A stretch of 64,000 bases of DNA from Aquabacterium sp. OR-4. Its GTDB lineage: Bacteria; Pseudomonadota; Gammaproteobacteria; Burkholderiales; Burkholderiaceae_C. This document shows positions 50,009 to 60,601 of the stretch, in pieces (position 1 is the first letter of the stretch; each line of letters begins with the position of its first letter). The translations under genes were made by a program, and so were the position numbers. The stretch is from the NCBI RefSeq assembly GCF_025290835.2, contig NZ_JAOCQD020000001.1:1-64000 (forward strand), in the 5' to 3' direction. A model generated the notes under the pieces. The model was not told where the DNA came from and ran no database searches. It worked only from the letters and a program-made list of their open reading frames with translations.

Positions 50009-51280
50009 TCAATCCAGCGCCCCTACCACCATGCCCGCCGCGGCCAGCCGCTGCGCCAGCACCAGGCCCAGGCCGGTGGCGGGGGTGAGCACGCCGCCCA
50101 GGTCAGGGCCGCCGGGCAGCTCGTGGCGCTGCAGGGCCAGCGCCAGTGCCGATTCGCAGACGAACACCGTGGTGGCGCGGTTGCCGGGGTCGCCGCGGCC
50201 GGCGATGCGCCCGCGCAAGACCTGGCCGCTGGCGGTGCGGCCGACCAGGTCGCAGCAGAAGCTGCCGCGGTTGATGGCGGCCTGGCTGGGGCCTTCGCCG
50301 GGCGCCGGGGCCAGGCGCTGGGTCAGGGCGCGGGCCGGTGCCCATTGCAGCGCCGCGGCGCCGGCGGCCAGGCCCAGCGTGGCGGCGCCGGCCATCAGCG
50401 CGGCCTGCGGGCCGCGGCCGTAGCGCAGCCACTCCTGGTAGCGCCAGCCGGGCTGGCAGGCGGCATCACCCGCGGCCTGCAGCAGGGCCACGCTGCGGCG
50501 CACCACGCGGGTGTTGACCGGGCCCATCACGAAAGGGCCGACCCAGGCCTTGAAGTCGTCGTCGCGCCGCGGCAGCGCGGGGTCGGCGGCCAGCAGCTCG
50601 GCGCCGGCCGGCACCGGGCCGGCGGGGTTCAGCAAGAAGGGCTGGGCCAGCTGCGCCGACTGGCCGCTGTCCAGCAAGTGCAGCGCCGAGGCCAGCGTGC
50701 CGCCGTTCAGGCCGCCGCGCAGCCGGTGACAGGCCTTGACCTCGATGCAGGGCTCGCGGTGCCGGTGCCACAGCGCCTGGGCCACCAGCCAGGCGCCCAG
50801 GTCGGACGGCACCGAGTCGAAACCGCAGCAGGGGATGATGCGCGTGCCGTCGTGGGCGGCACGGGCATGGTGGGCGTCGATCAGGCCGCGCACCCAGGGC
50901 GTTTCGCCGGTGATGTCGACATAGTGGGTGCGCAGCGCCACGCAGGCCGCCACCAGGGCGCTGCCCACGCGCGCAAACGGCCCGGCGGTGCTGAGCACCA
51001 CGCCGGTATCGGCGGCCAGGGCGCGCAGTGCGCGGGTGTCGTCGGCCGCGGCCTCCACGATGCCGGCCGCGGCGGCGGCCGTGCCGCCGGCAGCCACCAC
51101 CGCATCGCGCACCGCCTGCAGCCGCTGCGCCGAGCGCCCGGCCAGCGCCCAGCGCAGCCCGGCCGGCGCCTGCGCGGCCAGGTAGGCCACCGCCTGGCGG
51201 CCGACAAAGCCGGTGGCGCCGTACAGCACCAGGTCGTAGCGACGCGGCGTGCTGGGGTGCGAGTGGCGGGATCGGGCCAT
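50009..51280 (-). CDS. Saccharopine-dehydrogenase-family NAD(P)-binding protein (trans-acting enoyl reductase-like)
   Basis: Predicted 423 residues. The N-terminal Rossmann motif YGATGFVGRQAVAYL, the GPFARVG segment and HYVDITGETPWVRGLI are typical of the saccharopine dehydrogenase NADP family that includes mycobacterial trans-acting enoyl reductases. CCGFDSVPSDLGAWLVA is another hallmark. The real substrate is unknown; it is not a lysine-pathway saccharopine dehydrogenase. It lies 27 bp behind the SDR gene on the same strand. Confidence 0.87.
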   Translation of the reverse strand: MARSRHSHPSTPRRYDLVLYGATGFVGRQAVAYLAAQAPAGLRWALAGRSAQRLQAVRDAVVAAGGTAAAAAGIVEAAADDTRALRALAADTGVVLSTAGPFARVGSALVAACVALRTHYVDITGETPWVRGLIDAHHARAAHDGTRIIPCCGFDSVPSDLGAWLVAQALWHRHREPCIEVKACHRLRGGLNGGTLASALHLLDSGQSAQLAQPFLLNPAGPVPAGAELLAADPALPRRDDDFKAWVGPFVMGPVNTRVVRRSVALLQAAGDAACQPGWRYQEWLRYGRGPQAALMAGAATLGLAAGAAALQWAPARALTQRLAPAPGEGPSQAAINRGSFCCDLVGRTASGQVLRGRIAGRGDPGNRATTVFVCESALALALQRHELPGGPDLGGVLTPATGLGLVLAQRLAAAGMVVGALD

Positions 51281-51307
51281 GTCAGCGCGCCTTCGCTGCG
51301 CGGGGCG

Positions 51308-52120
51308 TCACGTCATCCGGCGCATCACGGCGCCGCTGACCCGCCGCAGCAGCCACTTGGGCGCGGCCCGGCCGGCCAAGATGGCGGCCAGGTTGAGCGT
51401 GCCGGGCACGCGGATCACCTCACCGGCCAGACAGGCCTCGTAGCCTTCGTCGGCCACGGCGTCGGCGCTGCCCACCACAAAGTCGGGCAGGCGGCTTTGC
51501 AGCGCCTCGCTGGCCTGCTGGGCCTGCTCGAGCATGCTGGTGGCGGTGATGCCGGGGCACAGCGCGGTAAAGCTCACGCCGCTGGCCTTGAGCTCTTCCG
51601 ACATCGACTCGGTGATCGACAGCACATAGGCCTTGGTGGCCGCGTACACCGCCAGTTGCGGCACCGGCTGGAACGCCGCGATCGAGGCCACGTTGAGCAC
51701 CCGGCCCTGGCCGCGCTGCACCATCGGCGGCACGAACTGCGCCAGCATCTCGGTGAGCCCGGCCACGTTGAGCCCGATCAGCGCGCGGTGCGCGTGGGCC
51801 GGGTGATCGATGAAGGGGCCGTGCTCCAGCAGGCCGGCGTTGTTGACCAGCACGTCGATGCGGCGGCGCGCGCGGCGCAGCCGGGCGGCCAGTGCGGCCG
51901 GTGCCTCGGGCTGGGCCAGATCGGCCGGCTCGGCCCAGGCGCGGATGCCGTGTTCGGCGACCAGGGCCTGGGCCAGCGCCTGCAGCGGCTCGGCGCGGCG
52001 GGCCACCAGCACGAGGTTGAAGCCGCCACGGGCAAAACGTGCCGCCAGCGCGGCACCGATGCCCGACGAGGCGCCGGTGATCAAGGCCGTGAGGCCGCGG
52101 CCGGGGTGATCCTGGCGCAT
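51308..52120 (-). CDS. Short-chain dehydrogenase/reductase
   Basis: Predicted 270 residues, start ATG 52118-52120 with GGAGG about 10 bases upstream; a longer frame to 52174 has no such signal. A classical SDR: cofactor motif TGASSGIGAAL, NNAG, catalytic Ser in NVASIAAF, and YAATK (Tyr and Lys). The basic residues after the second strand (VARRAEPL) point to NADPH. It is paired with the saccharopine-dehydrogenase-like gene and lies 108 bp below hoxJ, apparently outside the hydrogenase functions. Confidence 0.92.
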   Translation of the reverse strand: MRQDHPGRGLTALITGASSGIGAALAARFARGGFNLVLVARRAEPLQALAQALVAEHGIRAWAEPADLAQPEAPAALAARLRRARRRIDVLVNNAGLLEHGPFIDHPAHAHRALIGLNVAGLTEMLAQFVPPMVQRGQGRVLNVASIAAFQPVPQLAVYAATKAYVLSITESMSEELKASGVSFTALCPGITATSMLEQAQQASEALQSRLPDFVVGSADAVADEGYEACLAGEVIRVPGTLNLAAILAGRAAPKWLLRRVSGAVMRRMT

Positions 52121-52228
52121 GACTGTGTGTCCTCCCTGCGGCGCGGCAGCACAACGCCGCGCCGGCGCGGCCATTCTGCATGGCTTGCGGCACGACCGGT
52201 CAGGCCGGGTGCAAGCGGATACGCCCGA

Positions 52229-53653
52229 TCACACCGGGCGTTGGGCAGCGGGCAGCGCCAGCGTGAACAGCGCGCCGCCCTCGGGCGCGTTGGCCGCGCC
52301 CAGGTGGCCGCCATGGCGCTCGACGATGCCGTAGCTGATCGACAGGCCCAGCCCGGTGCCGGTGCCCACCGCCTTGGTGGTGAAGAAGGGGTCGAACACG
52401 CGCGACAGGTGCTCGGGCGCGATGCCGGGGCCGTTGTCGCGGCATTGCAGGCGCACCTGGTCGCCGTCGGCCTGCAGCGTGATCCACAACGCGGGCGGGC
52501 TGGCACCGGCGCCCGAGGCCGCGTCGTAGGCGTTCTGCACCAGGTTCATCAGCACCTGCAGCAGCTGGCCGGCATGGCCGCTCACCCAGCAGGCTGGGCC
52601 GGGCTGCCAGTGCACCTCGAACTGCGGCGCCGTGCCCTTGCACACCCAGTGGATGGCGCGCTCGATGACACCGTTCAGATCGACCAGGCCGCGCTCCTCG
52701 CGATCGACCGCCGAGAAGCGCTTGAGGCCCTGCACGATGTCGGCGGTGCGCTTCGCGCCTTCGAGCGTGCCTTCCATCAGCGAGGGCAGGTCGGCCAGCA
52801 AGTGGTCGATGCGCAGCTTGACGCGCAGGCGGGCCAACGCCTGGGTCTGGGCCTGGGCCTGGGCCTGGGCCTGATCCGGCGCCTGGGCCGGGCCGGCCTC
52901 GGGCGCGCCGGCGTGCACCGCGTCGAGGTAGCTGCGCAGGCGCTCGGTGTAGCGCTGCAGCGCATGCACATTGCCAAGCACGAAGCTGATCGGGTTGTTC
53001 AGCTCGTGCGCCACGCCGGCCACCAGGCGGCCCAGCGAGGCCATCTTCTCGCTGTGCAGCAACTGCTGCTGGGTGCGCTTCAAGGCCTCGTGCGCCTCGC
53101 GCAGCTGGTGGTAGGCGCGCTTGATCTCGGCCATCGGCCGGCCCACGAAGACCAGGCCCACGCGGCGGCCACGGGCATCTCGCCGCGGCGTGCAGTTGAA
53201 GTCGACCGGCACCGCCTGGCCCTGGGCATCGAGCAGGTCCACCTCGATCACCGTGCCGCCGGTGAGGCCCGATTTGTGCAGCGCCGGTGTGTCGAGCACA
53301 TGGCGCAGGCGGGCGCGGCTGCTTTCGTCGGCCAGCAGGTCGGTGATGCGGGTGCCGCGCAGCGCGGCCTCGTCGCGGCCCACCAGCTCGCCGAGTGCGG
53401 CATTGATCTCCTCGATCTCGCCGGCCTCGTTGCAGGCCACCAGCACGTCGCTCATCGCCGACAGCAGGCTGAAGATGAACTGCTGGCTCTGCTCGAGCTC
53501 GGCGTTCTTCTGCTCCAGCGCGATCTCGTCGGCCACCAGCTGGCTGTAGGTCTCGTCCATCTTCTGGATCACGTCCAGCCAGGTGGTCTCGTCCACCGCG
53601 CCGTCCAGGTCGAGCGGCGGCAGGCTGGGCAGGGAACGGTTCGCGTCTTTCAT
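52229..53653 (-). CDS. hoxJ: Hydrogen-sensing histidine kinase HoxJ/HupT
   Basis: Predicted 474 residues, start ATG 53651-53653. HoxJ is a cytoplasmic kinase that reads the state of the regulatory hydrogenase and controls HoxA. A helical start (VIQKMDETYSQLVADEIALEQ) precedes a PAS domain (about 60-180), then HisKA with VAHELNNP (H216), and an ATPase with NLVQNAYDA, DNGPGIAP and GTGTGLGLS. All boxes look intact. An Ala-Gln repeat lies at about residues 260-271, encoded by six tandem hexamers. It is the last gene of the hox run, ten bases after hoxC. Confidence 0.92.
   Translation of the reverse strand: MKDANRSLPSLPPLDLDGAVDETTWLDVIQKMDETYSQLVADEIALEQKNAELEQSQQFIFSLLSAMSDVLVACNEAGEIEEINAALGELVGRDEAALRGTRITDLLADESSRARLRHVLDTPALHKSGLTGGTVIEVDLLDAQGQAVPVDFNCTPRRDARGRRVGLVFVGRPMAEIKRAYHQLREAHEALKRTQQQLLHSEKMASLGRLVAGVAHELNNPISFVLGNVHALQRYTERLRSYLDAVHAGAPEAGPAQAPDQAQAQAQAQTQALARLRVKLRIDHLLADLPSLMEGTLEGAKRTADIVQGLKRFSAVDREERGLVDLNGVIERAIHWVCKGTAPQFEVHWQPGPACWVSGHAGQLLQVLMNLVQNAYDAASGAGASPPALWITLQADGDQVRLQCRDNGPGIAPEHLSRVFDPFFTTKAVGTGTGLGLSISYGIVERHGGHLGAANAPEGGALFTLALPAAQRPV
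52841..52876. repeat. Hexanucleotide repeat inside hoxJ
   Basis: Six tandem units of CTGGGY/CTGATC type (four exact CTGGGC) encode alternating Ala-Gln in HoxJ between the kinase His region and the ATPase. The unit is a multiple of three, so copy-number change would alter linker length without a frameshift. Confidence 0.8.
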
Positions 53654-53663
53654 CGCGCCGGGG

Positions 53664-55142
53664 TCAATGCACGGTGCAGACCATGCAGGGGTCGAAGCTG
53701 CGCACGATGTGCTGCACCGCCACCGGCGTGGCCTCGCCCGGCTGCACCGGCGCGCCTTGCAAGGCCGCCTCCAGCGCACCGGGCGTGCCGGCGGTGTCGC
53801 GCGGCGAGAAGTTCCAGCTGGTGGGCGCCACGATCTGGTAGCCGGCGATGCGGCCGCGCTCCACGCGCAGCCAGTGGCCCAGTGCGCCGCGCGCGGCCTC
53901 GGTGAGGCCCACGCCCTCGGCCTCGTCGGGCAGCGGCTGGCTCAGGCAGAAGGGCTCGCGCGGCTGGATGGCGGCCAGCCAGCCGGCCATCATTGGCACC
54001 ACGCGGGCCAGCTCGACCAGCCGCGCCAACACGCGGGTGTAGACCGTGCCGCCGCAGCGCGCCACGGCCGCCCGCACCAGCGGCTGGCCGCTGGCCAGCT
54101 GGCGCGCGATGGCGCCGGTTTCCACCACCTGGCCGGCCAGGCGCGGCGCCTTGTTCCAGGTGTAGGCGCCGGGCTTGTCGGCATCGGGCAGCGTGAGCCC
54201 CATGGCCGGGTGGCGCTGGGCATGGCCGCCATCGGCCAGCCAGGCGTGGCTGACGTCTTCGGTGATGCTGTTCAGCGCCAGCGGGTGCAGGCGGCCATCG
54301 GCGGCGTTCCACAGGCCGCGGGCCAGCGCGAAATCGGCGCCGGCACCTGCCGGCTGGGCATAGGCGCCATAGCTGAGATAGCGGCCCGGCCCGGGGCCCA
54401 GCCGGTCGAAGCCCAGATCGGCGGCAATGCCGAGAAACAGGCGCAGGTCGCCGCGCTGCGGATCGGCCGCATGCCAGGCCTGCAGCGCGGCCTCGTCGGC
54501 CAGGCCGGCCACCTCGTCCAGCGGGGCGCCGAACAGCGTGGTTTCGAGAAAGCCCTGGAACTCGCGCAAGCGGGCCAGCAGGCGCAGGCGCTCGGCGGCG
54601 TCGATGGCGCGGGTGCTGCCGCCCGGCTGCAGGCTGTGGGTGTGCGGCCAGCGCCCGCCCAGCGTGCCCAGGATCTCGAACCAGCGCTGCCGCGCCGCCA
54701 GCGCCGCGCGCGCATGCACGCCGGCCCCGGCGGCAAAGCGCCGCTGGGTCTCGGCAAACCAGGGGCGCGCGGCATACACCGGGCGCGTCAGGTCGGGCAT
54801 GAAGAACAGGTAGAAGTGGGTCAGGTGGTCGGCCAGGTTCTCCACCGCCAGCATCAGGTTGATGGCATGCGCGCCGTTGGGCGGCGCCTGGATGCCCTGC
54901 GCATCGGCCAGTGCGCGCGCCGCGGCCGCCGATTGCGACACCGAGCAGATGCCGCAGATGCGCGGCACGATCACCAGCGCATCCTGCGGCGGCCGGCCGG
55001 CCAGCATCTGCTCGAAGCCGCGGTACATCGGCGCGTTGACTTCGGCGCGCGTGACGCGGCCCTCGGCCACGTCCAGCCGCACCTCCAGATCGCCCTCCAC
55101 GCGGTTGAAGGGGCCGACGACGAGACGGGTGACGTCGCTCAC
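53664..55142 (-). CDS. hoxC: Regulatory [NiFe] hydrogenase large subunit HoxC/HupV
   Basis: Predicted 492 residues, start GTG 55140-55142 overlapping the hoxB stop (GTGA). It carries the NiFe active site of the H2 sensor. L1 is RICGICSVSQ (C63, C66) and L2 is DPCMVCTVH at the very end (C486, C489), with no extension beyond H492, so no maturation protease is needed, as in known H2-sensing hydrogenases. I65 and F113 match the bulky gas-channel residues (I62/F110 of R. eutropha HoxC) linked to O2 tolerance. Forms a heterodimer with HoxB. Confidence 0.95.
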   Translation of the reverse strand: MSDVTRLVVGPFNRVEGDLEVRLDVAEGRVTRAEVNAPMYRGFEQMLAGRPPQDALVIVPRICGICSVSQSAAAARALADAQGIQAPPNGAHAINLMLAVENLADHLTHFYLFFMPDLTRPVYAARPWFAETQRRFAAGAGVHARAALAARQRWFEILGTLGGRWPHTHSLQPGGSTRAIDAAERLRLLARLREFQGFLETTLFGAPLDEVAGLADEAALQAWHAADPQRGDLRLFLGIAADLGFDRLGPGPGRYLSYGAYAQPAGAGADFALARGLWNAADGRLHPLALNSITEDVSHAWLADGGHAQRHPAMGLTLPDADKPGAYTWNKAPRLAGQVVETGAIARQLASGQPLVRAAVARCGGTVYTRVLARLVELARVVPMMAGWLAAIQPREPFCLSQPLPDEAEGVGLTEAARGALGHWLRVERGRIAGYQIVAPTSWNFSPRDTAGTPGALEAALQGAPVQPGEATPVAVQHIVRSFDPCMVCTVH

Positions 55143-56143
55143 TTCAACCGGGTCTTCTTGACGGCCGGCGCGACGACCACATGGTCGGCCGTGGCGTTGT
55201 GCTTCACGCGGCGCGGCGTGGCGCTCTTGCTGAGCGAGGCCAGCGCCACGAACCAGGCCTTGGGCATGTCGGTGGGCAGGCCGATCGGGATGCCGGCGAT
55301 CTTGGGGGTCAGGTGGTAGGCATGGCCGGGGTCTTGAAAGCCCGGCTCGGTGCAGCTGATGCAGGCATAGCCGCCGCGGGTGCAGCTGCCCTCGCCGTTC
55401 CACAGCCGGGTGTTGCAGTCGGCATGCGCCTGGGTGCCCTTGCAGCCCAGGTGCTCCATCATGCAGCCCAGGTCGGACGGCTTTTCGGCACTGGCCTTGA
55501 ACTCGTAGAACTCGTTGCGCGTGCAGCCGTGGTGCACCAGCTGGTCGGCATAAAAGCGCGGCCGGCCCAAGGCGTCCAGATCGTCGGCCCCGAACAGGCC
55601 GGCGGCCAGCGCCATCAGGGTATCGAGCACCCAGCCGGGGTGGGTGGGGCAGCCGGCGATGTTGATCACCGGCAGGCCGCCGCGGGCGCGGAAATCGGCG
55701 CCCAGCAGGCCGCCGCGGTGATCGTCTTCATGCTGCAGGCCGCAGGCCTCGGTGGGGTTGGGGCCGGTGGCGGTGATGCCACCCCAGGCCGCGCAGCTGC
55801 CCACCGCCAGCACATGCGTGGCCACGCCGGCCAGGCGCTGCACCCACTCGGTCATCGGCTTGCCGGTGCCGGCCAGCAGGTGGAAGCGGCCGGTGCCCTG
55901 CGGGCCGCGCAGCAGCGCGCCTTCGATGCACAGGGCATCCAGCCGCTGGCGGCCGGCAATGCAGTCTTCCAGCAGCGAGATCAGCTCGTCGCCGCTGGCC
56001 AGTGACAGCGCCGGATGCCACAGCATCTCGATGCCGTTGGCCGCCAGCATGGCCGGAAAGTCGGCCGTGTCGGCGCACAGCAGCGACATGCTGCAGCCGC
56101 CGCAGCCGCCCGATTGCAGCCACAGCACTTTCAGCGCGGCCAT
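55139..56143 (-). CDS. hoxB: Regulatory [NiFe] hydrogenase small subunit HoxB/HupU
   Basis: Predicted 334 residues. It lacks a Tat signal, starting with LKVLWLQSGGCGGCSMSLL, consistent with a cytoplasmic sensor. It holds Fe-S clusters that carry electrons from HoxC: the proximal set begins in CGGC and continues through VGSCAAWGG and AGCPTHPG; later Cys groups are HHGCTR, GCMMEHLGCKG, CISCTEPGF. The C-terminal stretch, which in relatives contacts the kinase, is basic and Ala/Val-rich (KKTRLK). Confidence 0.95.
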   Translation of the reverse strand: MAALKVLWLQSGGCGGCSMSLLCADTADFPAMLAANGIEMLWHPALSLASGDELISLLEDCIAGRQRLDALCIEGALLRGPQGTGRFHLLAGTGKPMTEWVQRLAGVATHVLAVGSCAAWGGITATGPNPTEACGLQHEDDHRGGLLGADFRARGGLPVINIAGCPTHPGWVLDTLMALAAGLFGADDLDALGRPRFYADQLVHHGCTRNEFYEFKASAEKPSDLGCMMEHLGCKGTQAHADCNTRLWNGEGSCTRGGYACISCTEPGFQDPGHAYHLTPKIAGIPIGLPTDMPKAWFVALASLSKSATPRRVKHNATADHVVVAPAVKKTRLK

Positions 56144-56300
56144 CGGATGCCTCTTTGTGGCCGACGCGCGCCGACGATGGCACGCAACCCAGCGACCGCC
56201 GCGGAACCGGCTCTGCCGGGCCGCTGGCGGTGCCCCCCAAGCTTGCGCAGCAAGCCTCCAAGGCTCGCGGGGGAGGCGCCGAAGGCGCTTCGGGGGGGGG
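56144..56300. promoter_or_regulatory. hoxA-hoxB spacer with stem-loops
   Basis: The 157-bp spacer holds perfect hairpins GCTTGC-GCA-GCAAGC (56241-56255) and GCGCC-GAA-GGCGC (56276-56288), then a G9-10 run just before the hoxA stop. It interrupts otherwise tightly packed genes. It may set the level of hoxBC relative to hoxA or mark an internal promoter; no promoter hexamers are clear. Confidence 0.45.
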
Positions 56301-57817
<1,517 letters not shown>

Positions 57818-57821
<4 letters not shown>

Positions 57822-59833
57822 CGGCGGTGCGTGGCCAGGTGGCGTGGCGTCCAGGCGTGGGGCTTGCGGTGCACGAAGTGGTGGCGCGCGACATGGTAGC
57901 TGGGGTCGAAGCCGAAGAAGTTGCGCCGCATCTGCGCCAGCTCGTCGGCGCGGTAGGCGGCCAGCGGGCGCCGGGCTTCGTCAGCAGCGCGCTCGGCCTG
58001 CTTGGCCTGCACCCGGGCCGGCCAGTCGGGCGCCCCGGCCAGCGCCAGCGCGGCGGCGGCCAGCTGCGGCTCGAAGGCCTCGCGGTCGGCGCCGAAGCAG
58101 TCGTCGATCAGCCCCTGTGCCGCGGCCTGCGCCGCACCCAGCGGCAGCCGGCCCTGCATCAGCGCCCGTGCCGCCTCGGCGCCGATGCGGCGCGGCAGCG
58201 TGTAGGTCCAGTATTCGCTGCCGTAGAGGTTGCCCATGTTCTTGTAGTGCGGGTTCAGCACCACGCCTTCGTGCGCCCACACCCGGTCGGCGGCCAGCGC
58301 CAGAAAGCAGCCACCGGCACCGGCATTGCCGCGCAGCGCGGCCACGCTGAGCCGGTCGGTCAGCGTGAGGATCTCGAGCGCCACGTCGTCGATGGCCTCG
58401 ATGGCGCGCAGCGAGGCCTCGGCAGCGCTGTCGCCGGCCACGCTGGCGGCGTGTTCGATCTCGTGCAGGTGGATGCCGTTGCTGAAGAAATCGGCGCCAC
58501 CGGCCAGCACCAGCACCTGGGTGTCGCGGCCACGCGCCCAGCGCAGCGCCTCGACCAGCCGGCGGCAGGCGCGCTCGCCCATGGCGCCGTTGTGGAAGTT
58601 GAACTCGAGCCAGCCCACGCGGGCGCGTGGCGGGCCGAACTCGCTGTAGTGCAGCTCGTCCCAGGCGCCGGCACCGCCGGCCAGGTCGCCGCCCTGCGGC
58701 GTGGCCGCTGCCGCGGCCTGGCGCATCAGCGGCACCGGCCACTCGGGCAGCGCAGCAGCCTCGGCGGCAAAGGCCAGCGTGGCGGCCAGCTTCAGGGGCG
58801 CCACCGTCGAGGCCGACGCGGCGGCCGCCGCGCTGTCGCGCCGCACCTGGCCGATCCACACCGCCCCCGGGCCGGCCGGGCCATCGGCGCAGCGCAGCAG
58901 CAGGGCCGGGCCGCGGCGGGCCAGCACGCTGCCCGCTGCCGCGCCACGCGCCGCGGCGCATTCGGCCATGGTGGCGGCCTGGGCATCGAACAGGCGCACC
59001 GGCTGGCCCAGCAGCTGCGCCGCCGCGCCGGGCGCGCCATCGGCGCTGCGCACCAGGCGCAGCACGGTATCGGCGGTGCAGCGTGCCCAGTCGATCTGGC
59101 GCATCGCACGCGTGACCAGCGGCTGCCAGCCGGTGCGCTGCGCCGGCTCGGCCAGCGGCCGGGCCAGCGCGGCCGGTGCCAGGCTGCCGGGCCGCCAGCG
59201 CTGCAGCGCGGCCAGCGTGGCACGGGTGGCGGCCTGCACCACCTCGTGCCGGTACAGGCTGGCCTTGGTGGCCTCGGGCCGCACGGCGAAGGCCTGCCAG
59301 GCCCACACCCGCCCGGCGTCGAAATCGGCCGTGGCCTGCAGCACCGTGACGCCCCATGACAGCGGCGCCGCCATGTCCGGCCCCAGCGGCCGGTCGGGCG
59401 CGGCGGCCACCGGGCCGGCAACCGGCGGCGGGCGCTGGCGCAGCAGCGCCCAGTCCAGCGCCGAGGGGCCGCGGTCGCCCGGCGGGCCCGGATGCACCAC
59501 CAGGCACACCCGCTGGCGCCACACCGCCTCGGGGATGCGGCGCTTCAGGAACGGCGCGATCAGCACGTCGGGGTCGGCCAGGGCCACCGCCTCTTCGGTG
59601 ACGGCATCGGCGATGTCGAGCTCCACGCTCACCTGGTGCCCGGCGGCGCGCAAGGCCACGTGCAGGCGCTGGGTGAGGCTGTTGAAGGCATGCGCCAGCA
59701 GCAGGATGCGCAGCGGGCGGGATGTGGCACCGGCATCGGCCCCGACATCGACAACGGCCGACGCGGCGGCCAGGTCAGCCGGCGCCGCGCCATGGCGGGC
59801 GGCGGCCGGATTGGTGGGCGGGGTCCAGAGCAT
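57818..59833 (-). CDS. hoxX: Hydrogenase maturation protein HoxX/HypX (CO ligand synthesis from formyl-THF)
   Basis: Predicted 671 residues. Two fused domains: an N-terminal formyl-THF transferase-like part with HPGPPGDRGPSALDWALL, and a C-terminal crotonase-like part with VLAGGADFFSNGIHLHEIE and NPHYKNMGNLYGSEYWTY. HypX takes the formyl group of 10-formyl-THF and releases CO for the NiFe centre under oxic conditions. Known members begin at the RILLLAHAFNSL strand, so about 42 N-terminal residues (Ala-rich) are extra; the start may be wrong, but no ATG or GTG lies closer. Confidence 0.93.
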
Positions 59834-59858
59834 GCGGCAGCGGTGCGGCGGGTGGCCG

Positions 59859-60557
59859 TCAATCCGGCGGCAGCCGGGATTCGGGCCAGGCGGTCTCGCC
59901 GCCTGGGCCAGGGCCCGCGGCCGGCTCGCCCAGCACCTGCCGCATCAGCGCATCGGCGCGCTTGCGGCCCTGGAACACCACCGCCGCATCGTGCAGGCCG
60001 CGCAGCACCTGGGCCAGCTCGTCGGCTTGGGCGGCGCGGCGCACTGGCAGCACGCGGTCGCCGCCGCCGGGGCCCCACAAGGCCTCGACCATCGCCACCG
60101 CGCGCTGCCGCGTGGCGGCCAGATCGGCCTCGGCCACGCTGAACTGCAGCGCCGGCGCGGGCGCGCGGGCGGCGCGCTCGGCGGCCAGCACCTCGCCCAG
60201 GCGCGGCAATACGCGCCAGGCGCGGCGCAGCGTGTCGACGGCCCCGGTCACCGCGGGCACGGCCAGCGCCGGGCGGGCCACGGCCGGCGCCGCGCGGGGG
60301 GTGGCCAGGCGGCCGGCCGGCGGCCCGGCATCGACAGCGGCCGGCGCCGCCGGCACCAGGGCCTCGATCAGGCCCATGGCGCGCAGCTGCTGCAGCAGCC
60401 CGGCGGTGGGCGGGCCGATGCGTTCAGTGAGCAGGGCCACGCTGTTGCTGCCGTTGCACAGGATCAGCAAAGCCCGCGCACGCGGGTCGAGCCCGTTGCG
60501 GCGCGTGGCCATCTCGTCGACACCGGCGTCGGTCTTTCGGTACAGCGTGCCGCTCAT
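59859..60557 (-). CDS. Unknown protein inserted between hypE and hoxX
   Basis: Predicted 232 residues, soluble. The N-terminal 60 residues (YRKTDAGVDEMATRRNGLDPRARALLILCNGSNSVALLTERIG) form a compact, probably helical module of a kind I associate with uncharacterised Burkholderiales proteins. A Pro/Ala-rich linker (about 65-105) and a helical C-terminal part with a short GRKRADALMRQVLG segment follow. No metal, nucleotide or catalytic motif is visible. Gaps to hypE (44 bp) and hoxX (25 bp) place it within the operon, yet the R. eutropha hyp cluster has no gene here. Confidence 0.82.
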   Translation of the reverse strand: MSGTLYRKTDAGVDEMATRRNGLDPRARALLILCNGSNSVALLTERIGPPTAGLLQQLRAMGLIEALVPAAPAAVDAGPPAGRLATPRAAPAVARPALAVPAVTGAVDTLRRAWRVLPRLGEVLAAERAARAPAPALQFSVAEADLAATRQRAVAMVEALWGPGGGDRVLPVRRAAQADELAQVLRGLHDAAVVFQGRKRADALMRQVLGEPAAGPGPGGETAWPESRLPPD

Positions 60558-60601
60558 GGTGAGGGTTTTTCTTGCTCCCCTGGATGGGACGGGCCGATGG
60601 C

